Counted from the first letter of the stretch, positions 54,983-63,827 are shown. The stretch is DNA of 64,000 nucleotides from Marinibaculum pumilum (GCF_042646425.1 NZ_JBHRTR010000034.1:407047-471046); one strand, 5' to 3'. Numbers and translations: made by a program. Notes: generated by a model from the letters alone, not told the origin.

Positions 54983-55531
54983 TCAATTGACGATCCGCCA
55001 GGAGCCGTCGGGCTGCAGGCAGGCGGTGCCCCAGAACGGCTGCCCGGTGCCGTCGATGGTGGCGTCGCCGCGCCATTCGCGGCAATAGGCGCTGGGCATC
55101 ACCTGCGGCGCAGAGCGCCAGACCGGCGCCGGGGGCACCAGCACCAGCGGACCGGGCCGGCGCCAGTTCGGGCCGCCGCCCCAGTACCAGCGCGGGCCGA
55201 CGATCCACCACCAGCCGTAGCGGCCGCCGCGATGGCCCTTGTGCCAATAGCCGCCGCGTCCGTAACTCCCGCGTCCGTAGCCCCTATGGCCATAGCCTTG
55301 GTGGCCATAGCCGCGCGGGCCGCCCCAGCCGCGGTCGTAGCGATAGCCCTTGCCCCAATAGCCGTAGCGGTCACCCCGGTCCCAACCGGTCGGCTGTTGC
55401 AGGTCGTCCTCGGTCGCGATGGACGAAATCACGCCCGCCGTCGGCGCGGGGAGGGAAAGGGCGGCCTGGCCGGGCCCGGCCGCCAGTGAAAGCCCGAGCG
55501 CAACGGCCAGGGCGCGAATGGATTGCCGCAT
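54983..55531 (-). CDS. Small secreted Gly/Tyr/Trp/Arg-rich protein
   Basis: A 182-residue exported protein starting at the ATG at 55531 (MRQSIRALAVALGLSLAAGP), with a signal peptide ending near GQA-AL. The central part is a run of Tyr-Gly, His-Arg-Gly and Trp repeats (YGHRGYGRGSYGRGGYW), and the end has a CREWRGDATIDGTGQPFWGTACLQPDGSWRIVN block with two Cys. The tail resembles uncharacterised surface proteins of alphaproteobacteria that carry a short beta unit. An ATG at 55543 is also in frame. It lies convergent with the autotransporter and its function is unknown. Confidence 0.78.
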   Translation of the reverse strand: MRQSIRALAVALGLSLAAGPGQAALSLPAPTAGVISSIATEDDLQQPTGWDRGDRYGYWGKGYRYDRGWGGPRGYGHQGYGHRGYGRGSYGRGGYWHKGHRGGRYGWWWIVGPRWYWGGGPNWRRPGPLVLVPPAPVWRSAPQVMPSAYCREWRGDATIDGTGQPFWGTACLQPDGSWRIVN

Positions 55532-55756
55532 GGGACACCTCATCGGTCGCCGGCCAGCGGCCGGACCAGGCATGCCCCCGTCCCAATGCATCGTGATTGT
55601 TCCATGCGCCCCCCGGGCGGGCAAGGGCGGCCGGCAAGCCGTGGCGGAAAGCTGACTGCCGGATGAACGGAGCGTTGCGGCGAGGTTCAGCGCAGCGGCG
55701 CGACCATCGGTTCGGGTCCGGGGGCGGACCGCAACCGATGAAGGGGAGGCACCGCA

Positions 55757-57010
55757 ATGCCACGCATATTCCTGACGCTGCTGCTGCTGGCTCTGGTCGC
55801 CGGCGGCTGCGCCAAGACGCAGCTGGAGCTCGCCAACGACCGGCTGGCCGAGAACACCCGGCTGCTCGACGGCAGCAAGGCCTACACCGCCGTCTACCGC
55901 AACCTGCTGCAGCACCGCGACCATCTGCGCGATGACGAGATCGGCACTGCCACCAGGGCCCTGCTGGCCCGCCACCCGGAGTTCTATCCGGCGGTGGAGG
56001 CGGATTTCCGCCGTCGGGCTGCCGGGATCGGCGACAGCACGGCGCTTGTCCCCTTCGCCGAGGAGATCGACGAAGCACGCCGCTACGCGCTCATCCCGGA
56101 GGGCCTTGCGGCCGAGCTGGACCGGCAGGTCGGCGCCTATGCGCGCCAGGCGCTCGAGACGGGCCGGCTGAAGCTCACCCTGACCGACAAGTATTGGCTC
56201 TTCGAAGGCATGGAGGCCTATGAGCAGACCCTGCTGCTGGACAATTCGCTGGAGGTCCTGGTCCGCGACCGGCAGCCCTCGTCGATCCTGGTGTCGCGGG
56301 TGCTGAAGACCGCCGGCAAGGCCGGCAAGGGCTCCGCGCCCTGGCGCAAGGTGCGCGACGCGCTGCCGCGCATGCATCTGTCGCGGCAGCAGCTGGAGCG
56401 CGAGGCGGCGCGGTACTTCCCGGAAAAAGCGCAGGCGGTGGTGGAGGCCCGCACCCTCTACCTGACCCTGGCGGGCAACGACCGCCTGCTGCGGGAGGAT
56501 GTGCAGCCGCACCTGGCCGGCGCCTCGCCCTGGCTGGTGCTCACCGAAGTGCCGCGCCCCGGCGGCATTGTCGCTGATCTCAGCACCGTGCAGTGGGACG
56601 AACGGCCGGCGGTGGAGAAGGTGGAAACGATCCGCTACGCGATGTCGGAGGTGGTGGCGCTGCCGCCGGAATGGCGCGGCCCGGCCTTCGCCAGCTATGC
56701 CTACGAGCTGACCAGCGGCGAGAGCAGCCTGGAATATGCCGTCGAGGTCACCCTGCTGCGCGACGGCCAGGTGGTGGAAAGCAGCCTGCTGCGCGACTTC
56801 CTGCGCGCGCCTTATGCCTATTGCTCCGCCCAGCGTCTGGAGAACCCGTTCGGCGGCGCGCAGCCGGTGCCCTTCGTCGCCAACCCGCACATGGAAACGA
56901 CCTGCGGCAGCCCGACCGGCCCGGTGGAGGTGCAGCAGCTGCGCGCCGACGCCCGCACGGCGATCGCCGGTGCGATCCTGACCGCGCCGGCGATCGCGTC
57001 GCGGCTGTAG
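55757..57010 (+). CDS. Predicted lipoprotein of unknown function
   Basis: A 417-residue protein with a lipoprotein signal (MPRIFLTLLLLALVAGGCAK; Cys18 is the likely lipidation site), so it is anchored in the inner or outer membrane. The mature part is mixed helix and strand, with no motif I recognise; the second half (YELTSGESSLEYAVEVTLLRDGQVVESSLLRDFLRAPYAYCSAQRLENPF) looks beta-rich. The start has a GGGGAGG ribosome site. It is alone in its orientation between divergent and convergent neighbours. Confidence 0.8.
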   Translation: MPRIFLTLLLLALVAGGCAKTQLELANDRLAENTRLLDGSKAYTAVYRNLLQHRDHLRDDEIGTATRALLARHPEFYPAVEADFRRRAAGIGDSTALVPFAEEIDEARRYALIPEGLAAELDRQVGAYARQALETGRLKLTLTDKYWLFEGMEAYEQTLLLDNSLEVLVRDRQPSSILVSRVLKTAGKAGKGSAPWRKVRDALPRMHLSRQQLEREAARYFPEKAQAVVEARTLYLTLAGNDRLLREDVQPHLAGASPWLVLTEVPRPGGIVADLSTVQWDERPAVEKVETIRYAMSEVVALPPEWRGPAFASYAYELTSGESSLEYAVEVTLLRDGQVVESSLLRDFLRAPYAYCSAQRLENPFGGAQPVPFVANPHMETTCGSPTGPVEVQQLRADARTAIAGAILTAPAIASRL

Positions 57011-57044
57011 CGGGGGCGGTTCGTGCGTTGGCGCGGCGGGTGGC

Positions 57045-57806
57045 TCAGTACTGCACCCGCTGGGTCATCGCGCCGTCGACCACCAGGTTGATGCCGCTGA
57101 TGCCGCTGGCCGACGGGGAGGCGAGGAAGCAGACCGCCTTCGCCACCTCCGCCACGGTGACCATGCGGCCCAGCGGGATGCGGGCGCGCATCGCCTCGAA
57201 CTGGGCCGGGCGGGCGGCCTGGCTCTGCTGCCAGAAGCCGCCGGGATAGAGCACCGGCCCGGGCGAGACGCTGTTCACCCTGATGCCGCGGGGGCCCAGG
57301 GTGCGGGCCAGGCCGGCGGCATGATTGACCAAAGCCGCCTTCATCGCGTGATAGGGGCCGGAGCCGTCCGGCACTTCGATCGCGGCGGTGCTGGCGATCA
57401 CGGTGATCGAGGGCGCGGAGGAACGCGCCAGGTGGGGCAGGGCGGCCTCCACCATGGTCAGGGCGCCCAGCAGGTCGGTCTCCAGGCTGGTGCGCCAGCC
57501 CTGGGCGCCGCCGCCGCCGCCGGCGGCGCTGACATTCACCACCACCGCGTCCAGCCCGCCCATGCTACGGGCGGCGCCCGCGACCCAGGCCTGCAGCGGT
57601 CCCGGATCCGCGACATCGACGGTGGCGCCATGTACCGCGCCGCCGCGATTGCGGATCTCCGTCTCCGTCGCGGTCACATGGGCGGGGGTGCGGGCGCAGA
57701 AGGCGACCGTCGCGCCCTGCTCCGCCATCGCCTCCACGATGCCGCGGCCGATGCCCCGGGTGCCGCCGCTGACCAGGGCCATCCGCCCGCGCAGTCCCAG
57801 TTCCAT
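57045..57806 (-). CDS. Short-chain dehydrogenase/reductase
   Basis: A 253-residue NAD(P)-dependent oxidoreductase. The nucleotide motif SGGTRGIG (TGxxxGxG type) and the Y-x-x-x-K motif GPYHAMKAAL are present. The NAG motif is changed to NVS (VVVNVSAAGGGGG), which is unusual, while Ser in VIASTAAIEV is in the catalytic position. The start is the ATG at 57806 (MELGLRGRMALVSGG). It is divergent from the alpha/beta hydrolase 110 bases away. The substrate is unknown. Confidence 0.88.
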   Translation of the reverse strand: MELGLRGRMALVSGGTRGIGRGIVEAMAEQGATVAFCARTPAHVTATETEIRNRGGAVHGATVDVADPGPLQAWVAGAARSMGGLDAVVVNVSAAGGGGGAQGWRTSLETDLLGALTMVEAALPHLARSSAPSITVIASTAAIEVPDGSGPYHAMKAALVNHAAGLARTLGPRGIRVNSVSPGPVLYPGGFWQQSQAARPAQFEAMRARIPLGRMVTVAEVAKAVCFLASPSASGISGINLVVDGAMTQRVQY

Positions 57807-57916
57807 CGCCCCCTCCCCCTTGCTGTTGGCCCTTGCTGCCGGCACCGATCCCGGCTTAATGGGCTGCACGATCCCGCCTGTCCAGCAGCCTGCCGCCGAT
57901 CCGGAAGCCTCACCGC

Positions 57917-58918
57917 ATGTTCCAGTCCAGCGACCATCCTGGCGCCGAAGTCCTGCCGCGCGCCGACGAATGCCTGCGGGCCGATGCCCGCGACCTGCAG
58001 GGCGGCGGGCGCCGGTCGCTGGCGATCCCGGGCACGGAAGGCCGCCTGTCGCTGCTGGAATGGGACGGCCCGGCGGACTATCCGGACGACGGGCCGGCTC
58101 TGGTCTGGCTGCATGCCACCGGCTTCCACGCGCTGACCTACCGGCGCCTGCTGATCGACATCGCTGCGCAGATGCCGGTGGTGGCGCTGGACCTGCGCGG
58201 CCATGGCAGCACCACCCTGCCGGCGGTGCCGGGGCGGACCCGGGTGCATCGCGTCTATTTCGGCGATGTCGTCACGGTGCTGGAGGGGCTGGGCCGGCCG
58301 GCGATCCTGGGCGGCCATTCGCTGGGCTGCCTGGTCGGCTTCGGCCTGGCCGGGCGGCGGCCGGACCTGGTGCGGGGCCTGCTGCTGGCGGAGCCGGTGC
58401 TGGTGCCGCAGCGCCTGGCACGGCTGTTCGCGATCGCGCGCGCCTTCGGCCAGGCGGACAAGGTCAGCCGCATGGCCGCCGGGGCGCGGCGCCGGCGCGT
58501 GGTCTTTCCCTCCCGCATGGCGATGCTGGACTCCTATGCCGGCCGCGGCGCCTTCCGCACCTGGCCGGCGGAGACCCTGGCCGACTATGTCGCCGGCGGC
58601 GCGCGTGGCCGCCCCGACGGCCAGGTGGAGCTGGCCTGCAGCCCGGCCTGGGAGGCGGAGACCTTCAACGCCCTGCCGGCGCGGCTGTGGCGCTGGATCG
58701 GCGGGATCCGCTGCCCGATCACCCTGCTGCGCGGCGGCCAGGGCTCCACCTGCCGGGAGGAGTCGGCGGCCCGGCTGAAGGCGATGAAGCCCTGGACCCG
58801 CGAGGTGATGCGGCCGCAGGCCAGCCATTTCCTGCCGCAGGAGGAGCCGGAGCTGGTGGTGGAAGAGGTGCGGCGCCTGACCGCGGCGGTGGCGGAAGGG
58901 CGGGCCACGGCCAACTAA
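57917..58918 (+). CDS. Alpha/beta hydrolase
   Basis: A 333-residue hydrolase. The oxyanion region (LVWLHATGFHALTYRRLL), the DLRGHGSTTLP pattern and the nucleophile elbow GGHSLGCLVG are clear, with a late His in QASHFLPQEEPE. It resembles carboxyl-ester or C-C hydrolases of the lipase class I type. A separate operon begins 111 bases downstream. Confidence 0.88.
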   Translation: MFQSSDHPGAEVLPRADECLRADARDLQGGGRRSLAIPGTEGRLSLLEWDGPADYPDDGPALVWLHATGFHALTYRRLLIDIAAQMPVVALDLRGHGSTTLPAVPGRTRVHRVYFGDVVTVLEGLGRPAILGGHSLGCLVGFGLAGRRPDLVRGLLLAEPVLVPQRLARLFAIARAFGQADKVSRMAAGARRRRVVFPSRMAMLDSYAGRGAFRTWPAETLADYVAGGARGRPDGQVELACSPAWEAETFNALPARLWRWIGGIRCPITLLRGGQGSTCREESAARLKAMKPWTREVMRPQASHFLPQEEPELVVEEVRRLTAAVAEGRATAN

Positions 58919-59029
58919 TACTTGCGCTTTAATGCGCCGCCCGATAAGCCGCTGGCATAAGAGAAGGCGCACCCGCATCCCGGCATGGCACGGCTGACCG
59001 CCGGATGCGCAATGTATGGGGGAGGAAGA

Positions 59030-59956
59030 ATGAGCGGTAGCGGGCTCCTGAAGGACAAGGTCGTGGCGGTCACCGGTGCCGGGCGCGGCGTCGGCAAGGC
59101 TATCGCCGTGATGGCAGCGGCCGAGGGCGCGAAGGTCGTGGTCAACGACCTGGGCGGTTCCGCTGGTGGCGACGGCGAGGACCGGCTGCCGGCGACCGAG
59201 GTGGTGGCCGAGATCGCCAAGGCGGGCGGCGAGGCGGTGACCAACTTCGCCTCCGTCGCCGACTGGGACGGCGCGCACTCGATCATCCAGACCGCGATCG
59301 ACGAATTCGGCCGCATCGATGCCGTGGTGAACAATGCCGGCATCCTGCGCGACACCATCTTCCACAAGATGACCGAGGACGAGTGGGACATCGTCATCGA
59401 CGTCCACCTGAAGGGCTCGTTCAACGTCGCCCGCGCCGCCGCCACGCATTTCCGCGAGCAGGGCTCCGGCGCGATGGTCCACATGACCTCCACCTCCGGC
59501 CTGATCGGCAATTTCGGCCAGGCGAACTACGCTGCGGCGAAGATGGGCATCGTCGGCCTGTCGAAGTCGGTGGCGCTGGACATGTCGCGCTTCGGCGTGA
59601 TCTCCAACTGCATCTCGCCCTTCGCCTGGTCGCGCCTGATCGGCACCATCCCGCAGGACACCGAGGCGCAGCGCGCCCGGGTCGCCAAGATCAAGGAGAT
59701 GACGCCGGAGAAGATCGCGCCGCTGGCGGTCTATCTGTGCAGCGACACCGCCCGCGAGGTGCCGGTCTCCGGCCAGATCTTCGCGGTCCGCAACAACGAG
59801 ATCTTCCTGATGGCGCAGCCGCGGCCGATCCGCGCCGCCCACACCGCCGAAGGCTGGACCCCGGCGACGGTGTCCGAGCGGGTGATCCCGGCAATGGCGC
59901 CGTCCTTCTACCCGCTGGACCGGTCGGCCGACATCTTCAGCTGGGATCCGGTCTGA
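59030..59956 (+). CDS. SDR resembling the (3R)-hydroxyacyl-CoA dehydrogenase domain of MFE-2
   Basis: A 308-residue SDR starting at the ATG at 59030, with a GGAGGAAGA ribosome site. Its pattern follows the N-terminal domain of the peroxisomal multifunctional enzyme type 2 (HSD17B4): VTGAGRGVGKAIA, VVVNDLGGSAGGDG, TNFASVADWDGAHSIIQTAIDEFGRIDAVVNNAGILRDTIFHKM, SGLIGNFGQANYAAAK with the Tyr-x-x-x-Lys pair. It would oxidise a (3R)-hydroxyacyl-CoA to the 3-ketoacyl-CoA. The gene leads an operon with a MaoC hydratase (the other MFE-2 activity) and thiolase-like genes. Confidence 0.9.
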   Translation: MSGSGLLKDKVVAVTGAGRGVGKAIAVMAAAEGAKVVVNDLGGSAGGDGEDRLPATEVVAEIAKAGGEAVTNFASVADWDGAHSIIQTAIDEFGRIDAVVNNAGILRDTIFHKMTEDEWDIVIDVHLKGSFNVARAAATHFREQGSGAMVHMTSTSGLIGNFGQANYAAAKMGIVGLSKSVALDMSRFGVISNCISPFAWSRLIGTIPQDTEAQRARVAKIKEMTPEKIAPLAVYLCSDTAREVPVSGQIFAVRNNEIFLMAQPRPIRAAHTAEGWTPATVSERVIPAMAPSFYPLDRSADIFSWDPV

Positions 59957-59972
59957 ACGAAAAGGCAGGGAC

Positions 59973-60064
59973 GTCATCCCGGACCCGATCCGGGATCCAT
60001 TCCGCCAGCGGCGAGGCGCCGCGCGGTCTGCGGAATGGCTCCTCGGCTCGGACCCGGGGATGAC
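59973..60064. repeat. Dispersed palindromic intergenic repeat
   Basis: A 92-base element running from GTCATCCCGGACCCG to the inverted CGGACCCGGGGATGAC, with an inner TCCATTCC/GGAATGG pair and a GC-rich centre. It fills most of the 139-base gap between the SDR and hydratase genes. The sequence is of a type common between genes in alphaproteobacteria (REP-like); only one copy is seen in this window. It may act as a partial transcript end or stabiliser. Confidence 0.75.
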
Positions 60065-60095
60065 CGTAAGAAACTGAACGGCGGGGGAGAGAGAC

Positions 60096-60995
60096 GTGAC
60101 CATCGACTACGACAAGCTGAAGGCCTGGCCCTTCCCGGAGCTGGCGCACACCTATTCCACCCGCGACAGCATCCTCTACGCGCTCGGTGTCGGGCTGGGC
60201 ATGGACCCGCTGGACAAGGCGCAGCTGCGCTTCCTGTACGAGCAGCATGCCGACGGCATGCATACCCTGCCGACCATGGCGGTCGTGCTGGCCACGCCGG
60301 GCTTCTGGCTGAAGGATCCGGGCACCGGTGTCGATTGGGTCAAGGTGCTGCACGGGGAGCAGGGGATCCGCATCCACAAGCCGCTGCCGGCCGCCGCCAC
60401 CGTGGTCGGCACCGGCGGGGTGGAGGAGATCATCGACAAGGGCGAGGGCAAGGGCGCGCTGATCTTCCAGAACCGCAAGGTCTACGACAAGGCGAGCGGC
60501 GACCATCTGGCGACCCTGACCTCCACCACCTTCGCCCGCGGCGATGGCGGCTTCTCCGGGCCGGAAGGCCAGGCCCACAAGCCGCAGGCGCCGGCGCCGC
60601 ACCCGGTGCCGGAGCGGGAGCCGGACATGACCTGCGACCTGCCGACCCTGAAGCAGGCGGCGCTGATCTACCGGCTGAGCGGCGACTACAACCCGCTGCA
60701 TGCCGACCCGGATGTCGGCCAGGCGGCCGGCTTCAAGGCGCCGATCCTGCATGGCCTCGCCACACTGGGGGTGGCCGGCCATGCGCTGCTGCGCACGGTC
60801 TGCGCCTATGACCCGGCCCGCTTCAAGGCGCTGCAGCTGCGCTTCACCTCGCCCGTCTATCCGGGGGAGACGATCCGGACGGAGATGTGGCGCGACGGCA
60901 GCGAGGCGGAGGGCGAGGTGATCTCGTTCCGTGCCCGTGTCGTGGAACGCGACATCGTGGTCCTGAACAACGGCCGCTTCGTGGCGGCCGCCTGA
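60096..60995 (+). CDS. MaoC-family (R)-enoyl-CoA hydratase (MFE-2 hydratase 2 type)
   Basis: A 299-residue double hot-dog hydratase starting at a GTG. The hydratase 2 motif is complete in the second half: LIYRLSGDYNPLHADPDVGQAAGFKAPILHGLATLG, with the catalytic Asp and His. The first half (SILYALGVGLGMDPLDKAQLRFLYE) matches the N-terminal pseudo-hot-dog of peroxisomal hydratase 2. It would hydrate 2-enoyl-CoA to the (3R)-hydroxyacyl-CoA that the preceding SDR oxidises. Confidence 0.92.
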   Translation: MTIDYDKLKAWPFPELAHTYSTRDSILYALGVGLGMDPLDKAQLRFLYEQHADGMHTLPTMAVVLATPGFWLKDPGTGVDWVKVLHGEQGIRIHKPLPAAATVVGTGGVEEIIDKGEGKGALIFQNRKVYDKASGDHLATLTSTTFARGDGGFSGPEGQAHKPQAPAPHPVPEREPDMTCDLPTLKQAALIYRLSGDYNPLHADPDVGQAAGFKAPILHGLATLGVAGHALLRTVCAYDPARFKALQLRFTSPVYPGETIRTEMWRDGSEAEGEVISFRARVVERDIVVLNNGRFVAAA

Positions 60996-61042
60996 ATGCG
61001 GTCCGGCAGGATCGGCGAACGACGTTTGAGGGAGAGAAAACG

Positions 61043-62503
61043 GTGGCATCGATCGGCATCACCGCCTATGGCGGCTACATTCCGCGGCTGCGGCTGGACC
61101 GGAAGACGGTCGCGGCGGCCCATGCCTGGGCGCAGCCCGGCCTGCGGGGCCGCGGCAAGGGCGAGCGCAGCATGTGCCATTGGGACGAGGACACCGTCAC
61201 CATGGCGGTGGAGGCCGGCCGCGACTGCCTGACCGGCATCGACCCCGCCATGATCGGCGGGCTGGCGCTCGCCTCCACCACCCTGCCGTTCGCCGACCGG
61301 CAGAACGCCGCGATCGTCGCCACCGCGCTGGGCCTGGACCGGCAGGTCGCCTCCGCCGACATCGCCGGCTCGCAGCGGGCCGCTCTGGCGGCACTGCGGG
61401 CGGCGCTGGGCCAGGTCGCGGTGCAGCCGGGCAGGGGCGCGCTGTGCGTGGCCTCCGAGCACCGGATCACCAAGCCGGCCAGCGTGCAGGAACTGATCAC
61501 CGGCGACGGTGCCGCGGCCCTGGCCGTGGGCAGTGACGGCGTGATCGCCGAATTCCTGGGCGCCGGCGCGGTGACGGCGGATTTCGTAGACCATTTCCGC
61601 GAGTCCGGCGCCGATTTCGACTATGGCTGGGAGGAGCGCTGGGTCCGCGAGGAGGGCTACCAGAAGTTTGTCCCCGCCGCGGTGAAGGCCGCGCTGGCGG
61701 AGGCGGGGGTCGAGCCGGGCGCGGTCAACCACTTCGTGATGCCCTGCATCTTCCCGAAGCTGGCGGAGCGCATCGCCAAGGGGCTGGGCATCGACGAGGG
61801 CAGTGTCGCCGACACCCTGGACGGGGTCTGCGGGGAGACCGGGGCGGCGCATCCGCTGGTCATGCTGGCGCATTGCCTGGAGACGGCGAAGGCGGGTGAG
61901 GTGATCGTCGTCGCCGGTTTCGGCCAGGGGGCGGATGCGCTGGTCTTCCGCACCACCGACGCGCTGGCGAAGCTGCCGAAGCGGATCGGCATCGGCGGCT
62001 ACCTGAAGCACCGCAAGGAGGAGACCAACTACCTGAAGTTCCTCTCCTTCAACGGCCATCTGGCGATCGACTGGGGCATGCGGGCGGAGCAGGACACCAA
62101 GACGGCGCTGACCTCGGCCTGGCGCAATGTCGACATGGTCGGCCATTTCGACGGCGGCCGCTGCACCAGGTGTGGCACCGTGCAGTTCCCGAAGACGCGG
62201 ATCTGCGTCAACCCGAACTGCCAGGAGACCGACACGCAGGAACCCTATTCCTTTGCCGACAAGACCGGGCAGGTGGCAAGCTTCACCGCCGACTGGCTGA
62301 CCCACTCCTACGCCCCGCCGCTGCATTTCGGCGCGGTGACCTTCGCCGAGGGCGGCAAGGTGACGATGGAAATGACCGACGACGAGGTCGGCGCGATCTC
62401 CATCGGGCAGGACATGCGGATGGTCTATCGCATCAAGGATTTCGACTTCGTGCGCGGCTATCGCCGCTATTTCTGGAAGGCCGCGCCGGCGATCGGCGGT
62501 TGA
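61043..62503 (+). CDS. HMG-CoA-synthase/KAS-III-like protein fused to a zinc-ribbon OB domain (DUF35)
   Basis: A 486-residue fusion starting at the GTG at 61043 (GAGGGAGAG ribosome site). The thiolase-fold part (about 3-340, ITAYGGYIPRLRLDRKTVA, then EELITGDGAAALAVGSD-like QELITGDGAAALAVG) resembles HMG-CoA synthases, but where these have the catalytic Cys the sequence is DIAGSQRAALAAL (around residue 109), so no nucleophilic Cys is present there. The C-terminal part (about 360-480) has a zinc ribbon with Cys374, Cys377, Cys388 and Cys393, then an OB fold. Archaeal thiolase and HMG-CoA synthase work through a separate DUF35 protein; here the joining is in one chain. With the thiolase next door it may form a similar complex in acyl-CoA metabolism. 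Confidence 0.87.
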   Translation: MASIGITAYGGYIPRLRLDRKTVAAAHAWAQPGLRGRGKGERSMCHWDEDTVTMAVEAGRDCLTGIDPAMIGGLALASTTLPFADRQNAAIVATALGLDRQVASADIAGSQRAALAALRAALGQVAVQPGRGALCVASEHRITKPASVQELITGDGAAALAVGSDGVIAEFLGAGAVTADFVDHFRESGADFDYGWEERWVREEGYQKFVPAAVKAALAEAGVEPGAVNHFVMPCIFPKLAERIAKGLGIDEGSVADTLDGVCGETGAAHPLVMLAHCLETAKAGEVIVVAGFGQGADALVFRTTDALAKLPKRIGIGGYLKHRKEETNYLKFLSFNGHLAIDWGMRAEQDTKTALTSAWRNVDMVGHFDGGRCTRCGTVQFPKTRICVNPNCQETDTQEPYSFADKTGQVASFTADWLTHSYAPPLHFGAVTFAEGGKVTMEMTDDEVGAISIGQDMRMVYRIKDFDFVRGYRRYFWKAAPAIGG

Positions 62504-62523
62504 TCGCGGCCTGTTTGAATGCA

Positions 62524-62545
62524 GGGGCGCGCTGCCCCATCTTTT
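62524..62545 (+). terminator. Weak hairpin with T-run between the last two operon genes
   Basis: GGGGC-GCGCT-GCCCC followed by ATCTTTT, 30 bases before the thiolase ATG. The short stem suggests an attenuating or processing element at most, not a full stop. Confidence 0.35.
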
Positions 62546-62574
62546 GACGGAACGAAAGCGAAGGGAGCGAGGCT

Positions 62575-63777
62575 ATGGCCAGCGGCATCAAGGACAAGGT
62601 CGCCATCATCGGCATGGGTTGCTCGAAGTTCGGCGAGCGCTGGGAGTCCAGCGCGGAAGACCTGATGGTGGAATCCTTCACCGAGGCATTGAAGGACGCC
62701 GGCATCGAGCGCAGCCAGATCGAGGCGGCCTGGTTCGGGCTCTATGCCGACCATGTCTCGCTCGGCAAGTCGGCGCTGCCGGCGGCCAACGCGCTGCGCC
62801 TGCCGAACATCCCGGTGACCCATGTGGAGAATATGTGCGCCACCGGCACCGAGGCGCTGCGCGGCGCCGTCTATGCGGTGGCTTCCGGCGCCTGCGACAT
62901 CGCCATGGCGATCGGCGTGGAGAAGCTGAAGGACACCGGCTATGGCGGCCTGCCGACCCAGACCAAGGGCACCCTGGGCGACCTGTGGCAGCCGTCGGGA
63001 TCGGCGCCGGGCAATTTCGCGCAACTCGCCTATGCCTATGCCAGCAAGCATGGCGTCGACCGCGAGGACCTGAAACGCGCCATCGGCCATGTCTCCTACA
63101 AGAGCCACCAGAACGGCTCCAAGAACCCGAAGGCGCATCTGCGCAACACGCCCTCGATGGACCAGATCCTGGGCGCGCCGATGATCGCCGAGCCGCTGGG
63201 TCTGTTCGACTGCTGCGGCGTGTCCGACGGCTCGGCCTGCGCCATCGTCACCACGCCGGAGATCGCCCGCAGCCTGGGCAAGACCGACATCGTCACGGTC
63301 AAGGCGCTGCAGCTGGTGCTCTCCAACGGCGTGGAGAGCCAGCACACCAGCTGGGACGGCACCTACTTTCTGACCACCCGCAAGGCGGCGCAGAAGGCCT
63401 ATGCCGAGGCCGGCATCAAGAACCCGCGCGAAGAGCTGTCGATGACCGAGGTACATGACTGCTTCTCGATCACCGAGTTCGTGACGATGGAGGACCTGAA
63501 TCTCTCCGCCGAGGGCACGGCGCTGAAGGACGTGCTGGACGGCGCCTTCGACGCGGACGGGGTGGTGCCCTGCCAGATCGACGGCGGCCTGAAATGCTTC
63601 GGCCATCCGATCGGGGCGTCCGGCCTGCGCATGGTCTACGAATGCTACCTGCAGATGCTGGGCCGTGCCGGCGACCGCCAGCTGAAGGATCCGCGGCTGG
63701 CGCTGACCCACAATCTGGGCGGCATGCCGAGCAACAATGTGGCGGCGATCTCGATCATCGGTCGCATGGACGCCTGA
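62575..63777 (+). CDS. Thiolase family protein (SCPx/acetyl-CoA acetyltransferase-like)
   Basis: A 400-residue thiolase. The nucleophile Cys88 is in THVENMCATGTEALRGA, His294 is in TEVHDCFSITE, and His344 in GGLKCFGHPIGASGLRM. The late cysteine of biosynthetic thiolases (in a GGGxG-type loop) is replaced by HNLGGMPSNN, as in SCPx and lipid-transfer thiolases, which prefer branched or steroid-side-chain ketoacyl-CoAs. The operon order, dehydrogenase, hydratase, HMGS-like fusion, thiolase, supports a beta-oxidation role. Confidence 0.92.
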   Translation: MASGIKDKVAIIGMGCSKFGERWESSAEDLMVESFTEALKDAGIERSQIEAAWFGLYADHVSLGKSALPAANALRLPNIPVTHVENMCATGTEALRGAVYAVASGACDIAMAIGVEKLKDTGYGGLPTQTKGTLGDLWQPSGSAPGNFAQLAYAYASKHGVDREDLKRAIGHVSYKSHQNGSKNPKAHLRNTPSMDQILGAPMIAEPLGLFDCCGVSDGSACAIVTTPEIARSLGKTDIVTVKALQLVLSNGVESQHTSWDGTYFLTTRKAAQKAYAEAGIKNPREELSMTEVHDCFSITEFVTMEDLNLSAEGTALKDVLDGAFDADGVVPCQIDGGLKCFGHPIGASGLRMVYECYLQMLGRAGDRQLKDPRLALTHNLGGMPSNNVAAISIIGRMDA

Positions 63778-63827
63778 TCGCCACTGCCGGCCGGCGGTCA
63801 CCGGCCGGAAGGGCAACCGCTTCCGGA

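Noticed and set aside
57674..60103. An 809-residue minus-strand open frame
   Set aside because: It is antisense to the alpha/beta hydrolase and MFE-2-like SDR genes and runs through the intergenic palindrome; low-complexity Arg/Gln/Pro content.
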